64,000 bases of DNA from Rahnella laticis (GCF_015644585.1 NZ_JADOBI010000005.1:186001-250000); one strand, 5' to 3'. Shown: positions 9,225-18,008, counted from the stretch's first letter. Notes: generated from the sequence alone by a model not told the origin. Numbers and translations: made by a program.

Positions 9225-10864
9225 CCCGGACAATTTTAGAAATGCGCGGCCTGCGTATCGAAACGCTCGACGGTTCTCCGCTGGTTCAGGACATTTCCCT
9301 GACGCTGGCGGCGGGCGAAGTGCTCGGGCTGATAGGCGAATCCGGCGCGGGGAAATCCACCATCGGGCTGGCGGCGCTGGGCTATGCGCGTCAGGGCTGC
9401 CGCATTGCGGGCGGCGAAGTGATCCTCGACGGCACCGATATCGTTTCTCAGCCTTCACGCGTTAAACGCGAATGGCGCGGCAAGCGCGTGGCGTATGTCG
9501 CACAAAGCGCCGCCGCCTCGTTTAACCCGGCGCTGACCATCGAAAAACAGGTTTGCGAAGGCCCGATCCGCCACGGTCTGATGAACAAAGAAGAAAGCCG
9601 CCAGTGGGCGATTTCTCTGTTTCGCTCACTGGATTTGCCGGATCCGGAAAACATCGGCAAGCGTTATCCGCATCAGCTTTCCGGCGGACAACTTCAGCGC
9701 GCAATGGCCGCGATGGCGATGTCCTGTAAACCGGATTTGCTGATCATGGACGAACCGACCACGGCGCTGGACGTCACCACGCAAATTGAAGTGCTGGTGA
9801 TGCTGCGCAAACTGGTGCGTGAATTTAACACCGCCGCGCTGTACATCACGCACGATCTGGCCGTTGTCGCGCAGCTCGCCGACCGCATTATGGTGCTGCG
9901 TCACGGCAAGGAAGTGGAAACCGGCAGCACGCAAACCATTCTGGAAAATCCGCAGCAGGATTACACCCGCAGGCTGGTCGCGGAACGTGAACATGCGCTG
10001 ACGCCACTGACCGGCGGCCATGAATCTTCCGGCCAGCCGCTGCTGACCATGAAGAAACTCAGTACCGGTTATAACGGCAAACGCGTGGTACATGATGTCA
10101 ACCTGCAACTCCCGCGCGGCAAAACGCTGGCGATTATCGGTGAATCCGGCAGCGGAAAAAGTACGCTGGCGCGGGCGCTGGTGGGTCTGTTACCGGACAC
10201 CGAAGGCTCGGTGGACTTCGACGGCATGGCGCTTTCGCACAATTACCAGAAGCGCAACAAAGAAACCCTGCGCCGGATGCAGATGATTTATCAGCTTCCT
10301 GACGTGGCGCTTAATCCGCGCCAGACGCTGCTGGATATCATTGGCCGTCCGCTGAGTTTCTATTTCGGGATGAACAAAAAGCAGGTTCGCGAGCGCGTGG
10401 AAGAGTTGCTGCGCCTGACAGAACTGCCGGTGAAACTGATCGACCGTCGTCCCGGCGAACTCTCCGGCGGGCAGAAACAGCGCGTCTGTATCGCCCGTGC
10501 GCTGGCTGCACAGCCGGAACTGATTATCTGTGACGAAGCCACCTCCGCGCTCGATCCGCTGGTGGCAGAAGAAGTACTGAATTTACTGCGCCGTTTACAG
10601 GAACAGCTCGGGCTGTCATACCTGTTCATTACACACGATCTGGGCACCGTAAAACGCCTCGCCCATCAGGTCGCGGTCATGTATCAGGGCCAGGTTGTCG
10701 CCAGCGGCGATACCGACGTGGTATTCAGCGCGCCAATGCACAGCTACACCGAAAAACTGCTGACGTCCGTACCGGAAATGCGCACCAGCTGGCTGGACGA
10801 CGTTCTCGCCCTGCGCGGCACCGCGCTTCCTGCGGCAGCCCTTTCTTCGACAGGAGTCTTATGA
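9221..10864 (+). CDS. Fused double-domain ABC transporter ATPase (DppD-DppF-like)
   Basis: A 547-residue protein with two complete nucleotide-binding domains, so the usual DppD and DppF subunits are in one chain. Walker A motifs are GESGAGKST (39-47) and GESGSGKST (307-315). Signature LSGGQ occurs at 153-157 and 414-418, and Walker B is DEPTTALD (about 177) and DEATSALD (about 441). Both active sites look intact. The protein energises the two permeases from the cytoplasmic side. Such fusions occur in the YejF/GsiA type of importer. It overlaps both neighbours by 4 nt, which indicates translational coupling. Confidence 0.92.
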   Translation: MTRTILEMRGLRIETLDGSPLVQDISLTLAAGEVLGLIGESGAGKSTIGLAALGYARQGCRIAGGEVILDGTDIVSQPSRVKREWRGKRVAYVAQSAAASFNPALTIEKQVCEGPIRHGLMNKEESRQWAISLFRSLDLPDPENIGKRYPHQLSGGQLQRAMAAMAMSCKPDLLIMDEPTTALDVTTQIEVLVMLRKLVREFNTAALYITHDLAVVAQLADRIMVLRHGKEVETGSTQTILENPQQDYTRRLVAEREHALTPLTGGHESSGQPLLTMKKLSTGYNGKRVVHDVNLQLPRGKTLAIIGESGSGKSTLARALVGLLPDTEGSVDFDGMALSHNYQKRNKETLRRMQMIYQLPDVALNPRQTLLDIIGRPLSFYFGMNKKQVRERVEELLRLTELPVKLIDRRPGELSGGQKQRVCIARALAAQPELIICDEATSALDPLVAEEVLNLLRRLQEQLGLSYLFITHDLGTVKRLAHQVAVMYQGQVVASGDTDVVFSAPMHSYTEKLLTSVPEMRTSWLDDVLALRGTALPAAALSSTGVL

Positions 10865-12888
10865 CCACCAAACGCATAGTGACCGAATTCCCTCACGCCG
10901 TCACCGTGACCGAACATTTGTGGATCCCGCTGAGCGATGGCACGCGCCTCGCCGCCCGCCTCTGGCTGCCGGACGACGCCGCAGGCCAGCCGGTTCCGGC
11001 CATTCTCGAATACATCCCGTACCGCAAACGCGACGGAACCCGCACGCGTGACGAGCCGATGCACGGTTTCTTTGCAGGTCACGGCTACGCGGTGGTGCGC
11101 GTGGACATGCGCGGCAGCGGCGAATCCGACGGATTGCTGGCTGACGAATACCTGTTACAGGAACAGGACGACGCGCTGGAAGTCATCGAATGGATCACCC
11201 GGCAAAACTGGTGCAGCGGCAACGTCGGCATGATGGGCAAATCCTGGGGCGGATTTAACGGATTGCAGGTCGCCGCACGCCGTCCTGCCGCCCTGAAAGC
11301 CATTATTACCGTCTGTTCTACTGACGACCGCTACCGCGACGACATCCATTACAAAGGCGGCTGTCTGCTCAACGATAACCTCTGGTGGGGCGGCATTATG
11401 CTGGCGTACCAGAGCCGCCCGGCCGACCCGGCGCTGGTCGGCGAAAGCTGGTATGGCGACTGGATTAACCGTCTGGAAAACATGCCGTTCTTCCCGGCGT
11501 TGTGGATGGAACATCCGCTGCGCGACGCATACTGGCAGCACGGTTCAGTGTGCGAAGACTGGTCAGCCATTGAATGCCCGGTGCTGGCGATTGGCGGCTG
11601 GGCGGATGCTTACAGCAATGCCGTTTTCCGCCTGATGGACAATTTGCAGGTTCCGCGCCGCGCTATCCTCGGCCCGTGGGCGCATATTTATCCGCAGGAC
11701 GGCACGCCGGAACCGGCGATCGGTTTCCTGCAGGAAGCGGTTCGCTGGTGGGATCACTGGCTGAAGGGTGAACAAAACGGCGCGATGGAAGGCCCGATGA
11801 TTCAGACCTGGTTGCAGGACAGCCAGCCGCCTTCGGCGATGCGTCCGGTCAGCAAAGGTGAATGGGTGGGGTTTGATCGCGGCACCGCGAGCAATATTAA
11901 CTACATGCCCCGCTGGCTTTCGCGCGGCCAGCTGAATACTCAGCCGGACGCCAATGCAGGCGTCATCAATATCTGTACCCCGCAAAATCACGGGCTGATG
12001 GCCGGTGAATGGATGGGCGCAGGCGTGCCCGGTGAAATGCCGCCGGATCAGCGCGTTGACGACGGCATGGCGGAAATCTTTGACGGCGAACCGCTGGCCG
12101 AACCGCTGTCCATCTTCGGTTTCCCGGAATTCACGGTGGAGCTGAGCAGTGATAAACCGGCGGCGATGCTTTACGTGCGCCTTTCAGACGTTTCACCGGA
12201 AGGCGCGGTAAACCGCGTCACGCACGGCTGGCTGAATCTGGCGCATCTTCACGGCCACGATAAATCTGTACCGCTCGTACCGGGGCAAAAAGTCAAAGTA
12301 CCGGTACAGCTGGATGGCATCGCTCACCGCTTTGCCGCCGGGCATCGCCTGCGACTCTCGCTGGCAACCACGTTCTGGCCGATGATCTGGCCGATGGCAG
12401 AAGCCGCGACGCTGACGGTAGATCTGCACAGCGCGCAACTGAGTTTGCCGGTTTGCGAACAGCCGGTATCCATTGATGGCCCGATCGCCGAACCGCAAAG
12501 CGCCCCGCTCACTCCGCAGACCGTGCTGTCGCCGGGACGCGTTGACCGCAACATCACTTATGATTTCCTGACTGACAGCTGGACCAGCGTGACCCACGGC
12601 GTCGGCGGCGTATTCGGTGAAGGGGTATACCGTTTCGATGATATCGATACGACGGTCGATCACGGTTTACGCCGCGAGCTGACGGTCAGTAACAGTGACC
12701 CGCTTTCCGCGCGCTATCTGCTGACGCAAACCATGAAAATGGGGCGTGAAGGCTGGTGGATGGAGGCGGAAATAACGCTCGAGCTGCGCAGCGACCTGAC
12801 CCACTTTATCGTCAGCGGCGACATGGTGGTGAGTCTGAACGGGGAGGAGGAGTTTACGAAGTACTGGCATGAGAGGATTGCGCGGTAG
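10861..12888 (+). CDS. CocE/NonD-family serine hydrolase (X-Pro dipeptidyl-peptidase-like)
   Basis: A 675-residue alpha/beta hydrolase of the PepX/CocE group. The nucleophile elbow is GKSWGG (126-131, Ser128). A likely acid D249 (GGWADAY) and base H275 (GPWAHIY) complete the triad, and a C-terminal jelly-roll PepX-like domain follows (about 310-560). Members cleave X-Pro peptides, esters such as cocaine, or glutaryl-amide antibiotics. There is no signal peptide, so it acts in the cytoplasm. It is the last gene of the ABC operon and starts inside the ATPase stop codon (ATGA). The inferred job is cleavage of the imported ligand. The C-terminal 120 residues past the PepX core are less familiar. 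Confidence 0.85.
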   Translation: MTTKRIVTEFPHAVTVTEHLWIPLSDGTRLAARLWLPDDAAGQPVPAILEYIPYRKRDGTRTRDEPMHGFFAGHGYAVVRVDMRGSGESDGLLADEYLLQEQDDALEVIEWITRQNWCSGNVGMMGKSWGGFNGLQVAARRPAALKAIITVCSTDDRYRDDIHYKGGCLLNDNLWWGGIMLAYQSRPADPALVGESWYGDWINRLENMPFFPALWMEHPLRDAYWQHGSVCEDWSAIECPVLAIGGWADAYSNAVFRLMDNLQVPRRAILGPWAHIYPQDGTPEPAIGFLQEAVRWWDHWLKGEQNGAMEGPMIQTWLQDSQPPSAMRPVSKGEWVGFDRGTASNINYMPRWLSRGQLNTQPDANAGVINICTPQNHGLMAGEWMGAGVPGEMPPDQRVDDGMAEIFDGEPLAEPLSIFGFPEFTVELSSDKPAAMLYVRLSDVSPEGAVNRVTHGWLNLAHLHGHDKSVPLVPGQKVKVPVQLDGIAHRFAAGHRLRLSLATTFWPMIWPMAEAATLTVDLHSAQLSLPVCEQPVSIDGPIAEPQSAPLTPQTVLSPGRVDRNITYDFLTDSWTSVTHGVGGVFGEGVYRFDDIDTTVDHGLRRELTVSNSDPLSARYLLTQTMKMGREGWWMEAEITLELRSDLTHFIVSGDMVVSLNGEEEFTKYWHERIAR

Positions 12889-12917
12889 CGGTTGGGGTTG
12901 GCAATTCCAGGTCAAAA

Positions 12918-13183
12918 CCGTGGGTTGCCACCCACACCGGCCTTAAGGAGCGCCTTTCGCCGCGCCCCTTAAGAATCCCGGGCTCTTTAACTGCGCGCTA
13001 CCGCTGGGGCGATGGACATGTTCCGTTGCTCCGGCATGTGGCGCGAAATCTTGCCGCTGCGCGGTTCCTTCCCCGTGGGTTCGAGCCACAGGTCTCGAAC
13101 CCACGGTCAGCAAAATTTCTGAGCGCGCCAGTGGGCATTTCTTGGGGAACTCATCCGTAAAATTTCTGAGCGCGCCTGTGGGC
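12918..13183. repeat. Palindrome-rich intergenic element with direct repeats
   Basis: This fills the 307-bp gene-free gap between the hydrolase and the HxlR gene. It contains GTGGGT-4 nt-ACCCAC (12920-12935) and CTTAAGG/CCTTAAG flanking a GC-rich loop (12942-12973). A 13-bp perfect inverted repeat with an 8-nt loop has arms 13073-13085 and 13094-13106 (CCGTGGGTTCGAG). Two near-identical 25-nt direct repeats (13112-13136 and 13159-13183, one mismatch) share AAAATTTCTGAGCGCGCC. This composite structure looks like a dispersed intergenic repeat rather than a gene. The minus-strand ORF across it has no recognisable domain. Whether copies exist elsewhere cannot be seen here. Confidence 0.6.
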
Positions 13184-13195
13184 TTTCTCAAAAAA

Positions 13196-13651
13196 TTAAT
13201 CAGTGTGGGATTTGGGGACTATCGCTGTAATTTCGTTATCTTCCAGTATTCGCCCGTCTTGTGCGCGCAGTTCGATTTTGCGCAGGGGCTGGCGGTTTTT
13301 GGTGTCGACCATCAGGGTGCAGGCTTCGCCTTCTTCGAACAGGTATTCACTTCCCCACTGTCCTAATGCGATCAGCACAGGGCGCAGCGCGTGGCCTTTT
13401 TCTGTCAGGACGTATTCCTGATACGCCGAACCGTCGGCGGCGGGTTCCACTTTCATGATGCCTTCGGCTACCAGCGCTTTGAGGCGCGTGCTGAGAATGT
13501 TTTTCGCCGCGCCCAGGCTGCGCTGGAATTCGCTGAACCGCGAAACACCGTGCATCGCATCGCGGACAATCAGCAGCGTCCACCAGTCACCTATCAAATC
13601 CAGCGCGCGGCCTGCCGGGCATGGCGTGTTTTCCAGTCGGGTTCGTTTCAT
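13196..13651 (-). CDS. HxlR-family transcriptional regulator
   Basis: A 151-residue winged-helix protein of the HxlR/DUF24 family (about 10-100: CPAGRALDLIGDWWTLLIVRDAMHG, RFSEFQRSLG, ILSTRLKALVAEGIM, YVLTEKGHALRPVL). The N-terminal Cys11 is at the position that many HxlR proteins use to sense thiol-reactive electrophiles or oxidants. A 50-residue tail extends beyond the core. It is divergent from an SDR gene and two operator-like palindromes lie between them, so it probably represses both genes. Confidence 0.88.
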   Translation of the reverse strand: MKRTRLENTPCPAGRALDLIGDWWTLLIVRDAMHGVSRFSEFQRSLGAAKNILSTRLKALVAEGIMKVEPAADGSAYQEYVLTEKGHALRPVLIALGQWGSEYLFEEGEACTLMVDTKNRQPLRKIELRAQDGRILEDNEITAIVPKSHTD

Positions 13652-13683
13652 GGCACTTCCTGCTCAGGGCGGTTTATAAAATC

Positions 13684-13702
13684 TGGTTGCATTATAAAAC
13701 CA
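13684..13702. promoter_or_regulatory. HxlR operator, copy 1
   Basis: TGGTTGCATTATAAAACCA is an imperfect palindrome (TGGTT/AACCA ends). It lies 33 bp upstream of the HxlR start and is nearly identical to a second copy 37 bp away. Confidence 0.6.
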
Positions 13703-13720
13703 CCAGTGCTAAAAATCATC

Positions 13721-13739
13721 TGGTTTCATAATTAAACCA
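13721..13739. promoter_or_regulatory. HxlR operator, copy 2
   Basis: TGGTTTCATAATTAAACCA is a palindrome with 6-bp TGGTTT/AAACCA-type arms. It lies 27 bp upstream of the SDR start. The paired arrangement suits a dimeric HxlR repressor acting on both divergent promoters. Confidence 0.6.
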
Positions 13740-13765
13740 CATTCACATTTCTGAGAGGTTCTGCC

Positions 13766-14560
13766 ATGTCTGATTCAAAAGTTTCACACTCCGTCGCTTT
13801 AATCACCGGCGCATCCAGCGGTATCGGCGCGACTTATGCTGACCGTCTGGCGAAACGCGGTTATGACCTGATTCTGGTGGCGCGCGACGTTGCACGGCTG
13901 GATGCCCTGGCAGAGCGTCTGCAACAGGAGTACCGCACAAACGTGACCGTTTTGCCCGCTGACCTGACCCGTGCTGAGGATCTGGTTCGCGTCGAAGATT
14001 TCATCCGCGCAAACCCGCAAATTACACTGCTGATCAACAACGCCGGGGCTTCCCTGAAAGGCGGCTTCGAGAACAGCGATGCCGATGCCATTGAAAATCT
14101 GATTACCCTGAACGTCACGTCTGTGGCCCGCCTTTCCCGCGTGGCGCTGGATGGTCTGCTGAAACACAAAGACGGCGCGATTATTAACATCGCCTCGGTG
14201 ATGGCGCTGATGCCGGAAGCCCGCGCCGCGGTCTATTCCGCGACAAAAGCTTTCGTGCTGACCTTCAGCCAGACATTGCAGTTCGAACTGGAAGAACGCG
14301 GTTTGTACGTGCAGGCCGTCTTGCCCGCCGCAACGCGCACTGAAATCTGGGAACGCTCCGGCAAGAATATCGACGAAATTTCCGGCGTGATGGAAGTCGG
14401 TGAACTGGTTGATGCCGCACTGCTGGGCTTTGACCGCAAGGAGAAAATCACCATTCCACCGTTGCAGGATGAACAGCAATGGATTGATTTCGAAGCGCGC
14501 CGCAGCGTGATGGTACCGGTGTTCAGCCAATCACATCCGGCGCCGCGTTACAAATCCTGA
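13766..14560 (+). CDS. Short-chain dehydrogenase/reductase
   Basis: A classical SDR of 264 residues. The cofactor motif TGASSGIG is at 14-21, NNAG at 91-94 and the catalytic triad is Ser144, Tyr157 and Lys161 (YSATK). R40 after beta-strand 2 favours NADP(H). The substrate is unknown. It is divergent from the HxlR gene and likely the main target of that regulator, so a role in response to a reactive carbonyl or quinone is plausible. GAGAGGT (13752-13758) precedes the ATG. An FAA-hydrolase gene follows after about 90 nt. Confidence 0.85.
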   Translation: MSDSKVSHSVALITGASSGIGATYADRLAKRGYDLILVARDVARLDALAERLQQEYRTNVTVLPADLTRAEDLVRVEDFIRANPQITLLINNAGASLKGGFENSDADAIENLITLNVTSVARLSRVALDGLLKHKDGAIINIASVMALMPEARAAVYSATKAFVLTFSQTLQFELEERGLYVQAVLPAATRTEIWERSGKNIDEISGVMEVGELVDAALLGFDRKEKITIPPLQDEQQWIDFEARRSVMVPVFSQSHPAPRYKS

Positions 14561-14652
14561 CCGTCCGACATTGATCAGTAACAACAATTTGCTGGTCAAC
14601 CGGTGTTCGCTTTGCAAATATGAAAATACGTTAACTTTGTGAAGTGAATACG

Positions 14653-15342
14653 ATGACCGAATTTGTAATTGCCGTACCCAAAACGCCTTCTCTGGCCGTT
14701 GAAGGCCAGAGTGCGCGTTTCCCTTTACGCCGCGTGTATTGCGTTGGCCGTAACTATTCTGAGCACGCCCGCGAAATGGGTCATGACCCTGACCGCGAGC
14801 CGCCATTCTTCTTTGCAAAACCGGCAGACGCGGTGATCCCGGCCAGCGGCAATGTGCCCTATCCGACGCTGACCGAAGATTTGCATTATGAAGTGGAGCT
14901 GGTGGTGGCGCTGGCAAAAGGCGGAAAAAATATTGCAGCCGGAGACGCGCTGTCTCACGTATGGGGCTATTCCGTAGGCGTGGATTTAACCCGTCGTGAT
15001 ATTCAGGCTCAGGCGAAAAAACTGGGCCGTCCGTGGGATTTCGCCAAAGGTTTTGATGATTCCGCACCGGCGAACCCGCTGCTGCCGGTCAGCCAGACCG
15101 GACATCCTGCCGCCGGTAAAATCTGGCTGGATGTGAACGGCGAAAAACGTCAGCGCGGCGATTTAAGTGATCAGATCTGGCAGGTCGCGGATGTGATCAG
15201 TTATCTGTCACAGGCCGTTGAGCTTAAGCCCGGCGACCTGATTTACACCGGTACGCCTGCGGGCGTCGGCCCGGTCGTGCGCGGTGATGTGATCACCGGC
15301 GGGATCGAAGGGCTGAGCGAATTCCGCTTTACTATCGTTTAA
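14653..15342 (+). CDS. Fumarylacetoacetate hydrolase-family protein
   Basis: A 229-residue FAH-fold enzyme close in pattern to YcgM and fumarylpyruvate hydrolases, which cleave acylpyruvates or related beta-diketo acids. The metal ligands are visible as the two Glu of [10 protein letters not shown] and the Asp of GVDLTRRD; the core motif [11 protein letters not shown] is near residue 200. I start at ATG 14653 (MTEFVIAV) rather than the in-frame GTG 14644, because the extra MNT has no family support. The Shine-Dalgarno is weak for either start. It is downstream of the SDR and could be co-transcribed with it. It ends at a perfect palindromic terminator shared with the convergent gene. Confidence 0.82.
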   Translation: MTEFVIAVPKTPSLAVEGQSARFPLRRVYCVGRNYSEHAREMGHDPDREPPFFFAKPADAVIPASGNVPYPTLTEDLHYEVELVVALAKGGKNIAAGDALSHVWGYSVGVDLTRRDIQAQAKKLGRPWDFAKGFDDSAPANPLLPVSQTGHPAAGKIWLDVNGEKRQRGDLSDQIWQVADVISYLSQAVELKPGDLIYTGTPAGVGPVVRGDVITGGIEGLSEFRFTIV

Positions 15343-15358
15343 GCGTTAATCCAGTTGC

Positions 15359-15383
15359 GACGCCTGAATTCAGGCGTCCTTTT
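15359..15383. terminator. Convergent terminator hairpin
   Basis: The 20-nt perfect palindrome GACGCCTGAATTCAGGCGTC is followed by CTTTTCT on the + strand. Its right half overlaps the last codons and stop of the convergent membrane-protein gene. Confidence 0.75.
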
Positions 15384-16176
15384 CTCCCACCTTTCTTTCT
15401 GTCTCTTCCGTAACGAGCGGGATCAGTTTCTCAAATGCACAGGCGCTCGACGGGTCAAACAGTGACAACGTTTCTATCTGGCTGAGCAAAATCACTTTCC
15501 TGAAATTCAGCGCATTCACCGGCCGGGAAACAGGCGTCACGCCATGTTCCTGATAATACCGGGCGTAGTTATGCTCAACGCGCAGCTCCAGTGTGTCTTT
15601 GTCGCGGTAACCGCTGACCATCGGGATCACCACGACGTTATCTGACGATGACGTTTCACAGCGCGCCGTGTGTACCATTCCGATATACACCCGCCGTGAC
15701 TGGAGCGTGATAAACACCATATCGCCCTGTTCCATGCACTGGTACAAAAGGCCTTCAACACCGTTGGCGCGGGTAAGCTGTTTGTACAACTGCTTACGCC
15801 CGGCGGTATTGAGCCGCAATCCCGGCGACCAGGTAGTACGCACCAGACAAAGCATTACCGAAATGCCGAGCATGATGACAACCGGGGCCTGGATCCCTAA
15901 GAAACTCCAGTTGATAAAATCGCGGTGGTAATGAACGTTCTGATGCGCATAAACCGTGGCCGGAATGGCGTTCACGATTTCTGAAATTCCCCACAGCGCC
16001 ATATAACCCAGCGCAATCATCAGCACGCCTTGCAGGACGAAAATGCAGCCGTAGAGCGCCACCAGAAAATAGACATCCCAGCCAAATGTCCGTTTGAGTT
16101 TGAAACGTGATGAGATGTCGCGGGTGGTGTACCAGTAACCGCAGACCATTAACACCATGAAGACCGCCGTCGCCAT
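15370..16176 (-). CDS. Uncharacterised membrane protein with cytoplasmic C-terminal domain
   Basis: A 268-residue protein I do not recognise. The N-terminal 120 residues hold three hydrophobic helices (about 2-16, 35-62 and 92-112). The remaining 150 residues are soluble and beta-rich (GDMVFITLQSRRVYIGMVH; NVVVIPMVSGYRDKDTLELRVEHNYARYYQEHG), with an acidic-basic tail. Its start overlaps the stop of the 65-codon gene (TAATG), so the pair is translationally coupled. The soluble part could be a small beta-barrel sensor or regulatory domain facing the cytosol. No function is assigned. Confidence 0.7.
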   Translation of the reverse strand: MATAVFMVLMVCGYWYTTRDISSRFKLKRTFGWDVYFLVALYGCIFVLQGVLMIALGYMALWGISEIVNAIPATVYAHQNVHYHRDFINWSFLGIQAPVVIMLGISVMLCLVRTTWSPGLRLNTAGRKQLYKQLTRANGVEGLLYQCMEQGDMVFITLQSRRVYIGMVHTARCETSSSDNVVVIPMVSGYRDKDTLELRVEHNYARYYQEHGVTPVSRPVNALNFRKVILLSQIETLSLFDPSSACAFEKLIPLVTEETERKVGEKDA

Positions 16177-16373
16177 TACAGCACGCTCATGCGTTTGACG
16201 TGCCGGGCGAAATCTTCCTGCATCTCCTGATTCGCCGGATTGACCGAGGCAGTACCGTTTTCATCAATCAGAATACGCTCGCCCTCCTCCAGCGTATTTT
16301 CAATATCCTTCGCACTGAACAGCCCGAGAAATTGTTCGGGGCTGGAAAAAATTTGAAGCAGATTCTTCAACAT
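16176..16373 (-). CDS. Small hypothetical protein coupled to the membrane-protein gene
   Basis: A 65-residue soluble protein (MLKNLLQIFSSPEQFLGLF...) of no recognised family. It is real by context: the stop TAA shares its last A with the ATG of the next gene, and a purine-rich GAGAGAA precedes its ATG. The protein is acidic in the middle (LEEGERILIDENG) and amphipathic at both ends, which would suit a peripheral partner of the downstream membrane protein. Confidence 0.6.
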   Translation of the reverse strand: MLKNLLQIFSSPEQFLGLFSAKDIENTLEEGERILIDENGTASVNPANQEMQEDFARHVKRMSVL

Positions 16374-16467
16374 AGGTTTCTCTCACAGCAAAAGAACAAG
16401 CCTAGTCAACAGAGGGCAATGCGGTGAAAAATCAGGGGAGTTTAGGAATGTTTACTTTCTGAAAGGC

Positions 16468-16497
16468 AAAAAAAAGGCCGCCCCGCGGGACGACCTT
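16468..16497 (-). terminator. Terminator of ansP
   Basis: Read on the minus strand, a 10-bp stem (AAGGTCGTCC with GGGCGGCCTT-like partner, including G-U pairs) closes a 4-nt loop and runs into at least eight T. It lies 30 nt after the ansP stop. Confidence 0.85.
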
Positions 16498-16526
16498 CTT
16501 TCTTTACAGCAAACGTTCTGCCCGGC

Positions 16527-18008
16527 TTACTTCGATTCCACGCTTTCGTGATGCGCTTCTTCGTGCGCAGCCTGCTCGGCATGCACTTCCGCCGCGCGCT
16601 TACGCAAACCAATCCAGCCCAGTACCAGCAGAATAATCAGCACCGGAATGGTGGAAACCGTGAAGGTTCCGTTCGGGTAATCAAACGCCATCAGGATCAG
16701 TACGCCCGCCAGGAATGCCAGCGTCAGCCATGAAGTAAACGGCGCCCACGGCATTTTGAAGGAGACGTCTTTCGCACGGCCTTCTTTGATGGCGGTACGA
16801 AGTTTCATCTGGCACACAATGATGAACGCCCATGAGCTGAGGATGCCCAGTGACGCGATGTTCAGAACGATCTCAAAGACCTGCGAAGGCACGTAATAGT
16901 TGAGGATGACGCCTATTACGTAAATACCGACGGTCACCAGAATACCCGCGTAAGGCACCTGCTGCGCGCTCATCTTCGACATAAATTTCGGCGCAGAACC
17001 TCCCATCGACAGCGAACGCAGAATACGACCGGTGGAATACAGGCCGGAGTTCAGGCTCGACAGCGCGGCGGTCAGCACCACGATATTCATGATAGTCCCG
17101 ATGTACGGAACGCCGAGCTTGCTGAAGAAGGTTACGAACGGGCTCTGGCCCGCCTGATACGCATTCCACGGCAGCAGCAGAACCAGCAGAACCACAGAGC
17201 CGACGTAGAATAAAGCAATACGCCAGATCACGCTGTTGATGGCTTTCGGCAGCACTTTTTCAGGATCTTTCGTTTCGCCCGCTGCGGTACCGACCAGTTC
17301 GATTGCCGCAAAGGCGAAGACCACGCCCTGCACTAAGACCAGCGCCGGTAACAGACCGTGCGGGAAGATACCGCCGTTGTCGGTGATCAGATGCAGACCG
17401 GTGTTATTGCCGTCGAGCTGTTTGCCGGTGCCGAGGAACACCACGCCGACCACCAGGAAGATCGCGATAGCCGCGACTTTTATCAGCGCAAACCAGAATT
17501 CCATTTCAGCGAACCACTTCACGCCGATCATGTTCATGGTCGCCACAATCGCCAGCGCACCGAGGGCAAACATCCATTGCGGGACATCACCGAAGGTTCC
17601 CCAGTAGTGCATGTACAGAGCCACTGCGGTGATATCGACAATGCCGGTCATCGCCCAGTTCAGGAAGTACATCCAGCCCGCCACGTAGGAGGCTTTTTCG
17701 CCCAGAAACTCACGGGCATAGGACACGAAGCTGCCGCTGGTCGGACGGTGTAAAACCAGTTCGCCCAGTGCGCGCAGAATAAAGAATGAGAAAATACCAC
17801 ATACCGCATACACGATAGCCAGCGCCGGGCCTGCCATCTGTAAACGCGCACCCGCACCGAGGAATAAACCGGTACCGATAGAGCCACCAATAGCAATCAT
17901 CTGAACCTGACGATTGCCCATGCTCTTGTGATAACCGCTTTCGTGCGAATCCAGCCAGCGCCGTTTTGCGGCGTGTTTTGCCTCTGCCGATTTCTTATGA
18001 GACTTCAT
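16527..18008 (-). CDS. ansP: L-asparagine permease
   Basis: APC-superfamily amino-acid:H+ symporter of 493 residues with 12 predicted helices, very similar to E. coli AnsP (499 aa). The signature MGNRQVQMIAIGGSIGTGLFLGAG is at the start of helix 1; the region FAAIELVGTAAGETKDPEK follows later. The open frame extends to 18131, but the ATG at 18008 (MKSHKKSAEAKHAAKRRWLDSHESGYHK) is preferred: GGAG lies upstream of it and it matches the family N-terminus. It imports asparagine across the inner membrane. The C-terminal tail is unusually His/Glu rich (HAEQAAHEEAHHESVESK). It is a single-gene unit with its own terminator. Confidence 0.93.
   Translation of the reverse strand: MKSHKKSAEAKHAAKRRWLDSHESGYHKSMGNRQVQMIAIGGSIGTGLFLGAGARLQMAGPALAIVYAVCGIFSFFILRALGELVLHRPTSGSFVSYAREFLGEKASYVAGWMYFLNWAMTGIVDITAVALYMHYWGTFGDVPQWMFALGALAIVATMNMIGVKWFAEMEFWFALIKVAAIAIFLVVGVVFLGTGKQLDGNNTGLHLITDNGGIFPHGLLPALVLVQGVVFAFAAIELVGTAAGETKDPEKVLPKAINSVIWRIALFYVGSVVLLVLLLPWNAYQAGQSPFVTFFSKLGVPYIGTIMNIVVLTAALSSLNSGLYSTGRILRSLSMGGSAPKFMSKMSAQQVPYAGILVTVGIYVIGVILNYYVPSQVFEIVLNIASLGILSSWAFIIVCQMKLRTAIKEGRAKDVSFKMPWAPFTSWLTLAFLAGVLILMAFDYPNGTFTVSTIPVLIILLVLGWIGLRKRAAEVHAEQAAHEEAHHESVESK

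Noticed and set aside
12943-13191. Minus-strand 82-codon ORF in the palindromic element
   Set aside because: It spans inverted and direct repeats, has no recognisable domain and no clear Shine-Dalgarno. The coding signal is explained by GC-rich repeats.
13799-14530. 243-codon minus ORF antisense to the SDR gene
   Set aside because: The + strand frame has the complete SDR motifs. The antisense frame is rich in His/Gln/Arg, as shadow translations usually are.
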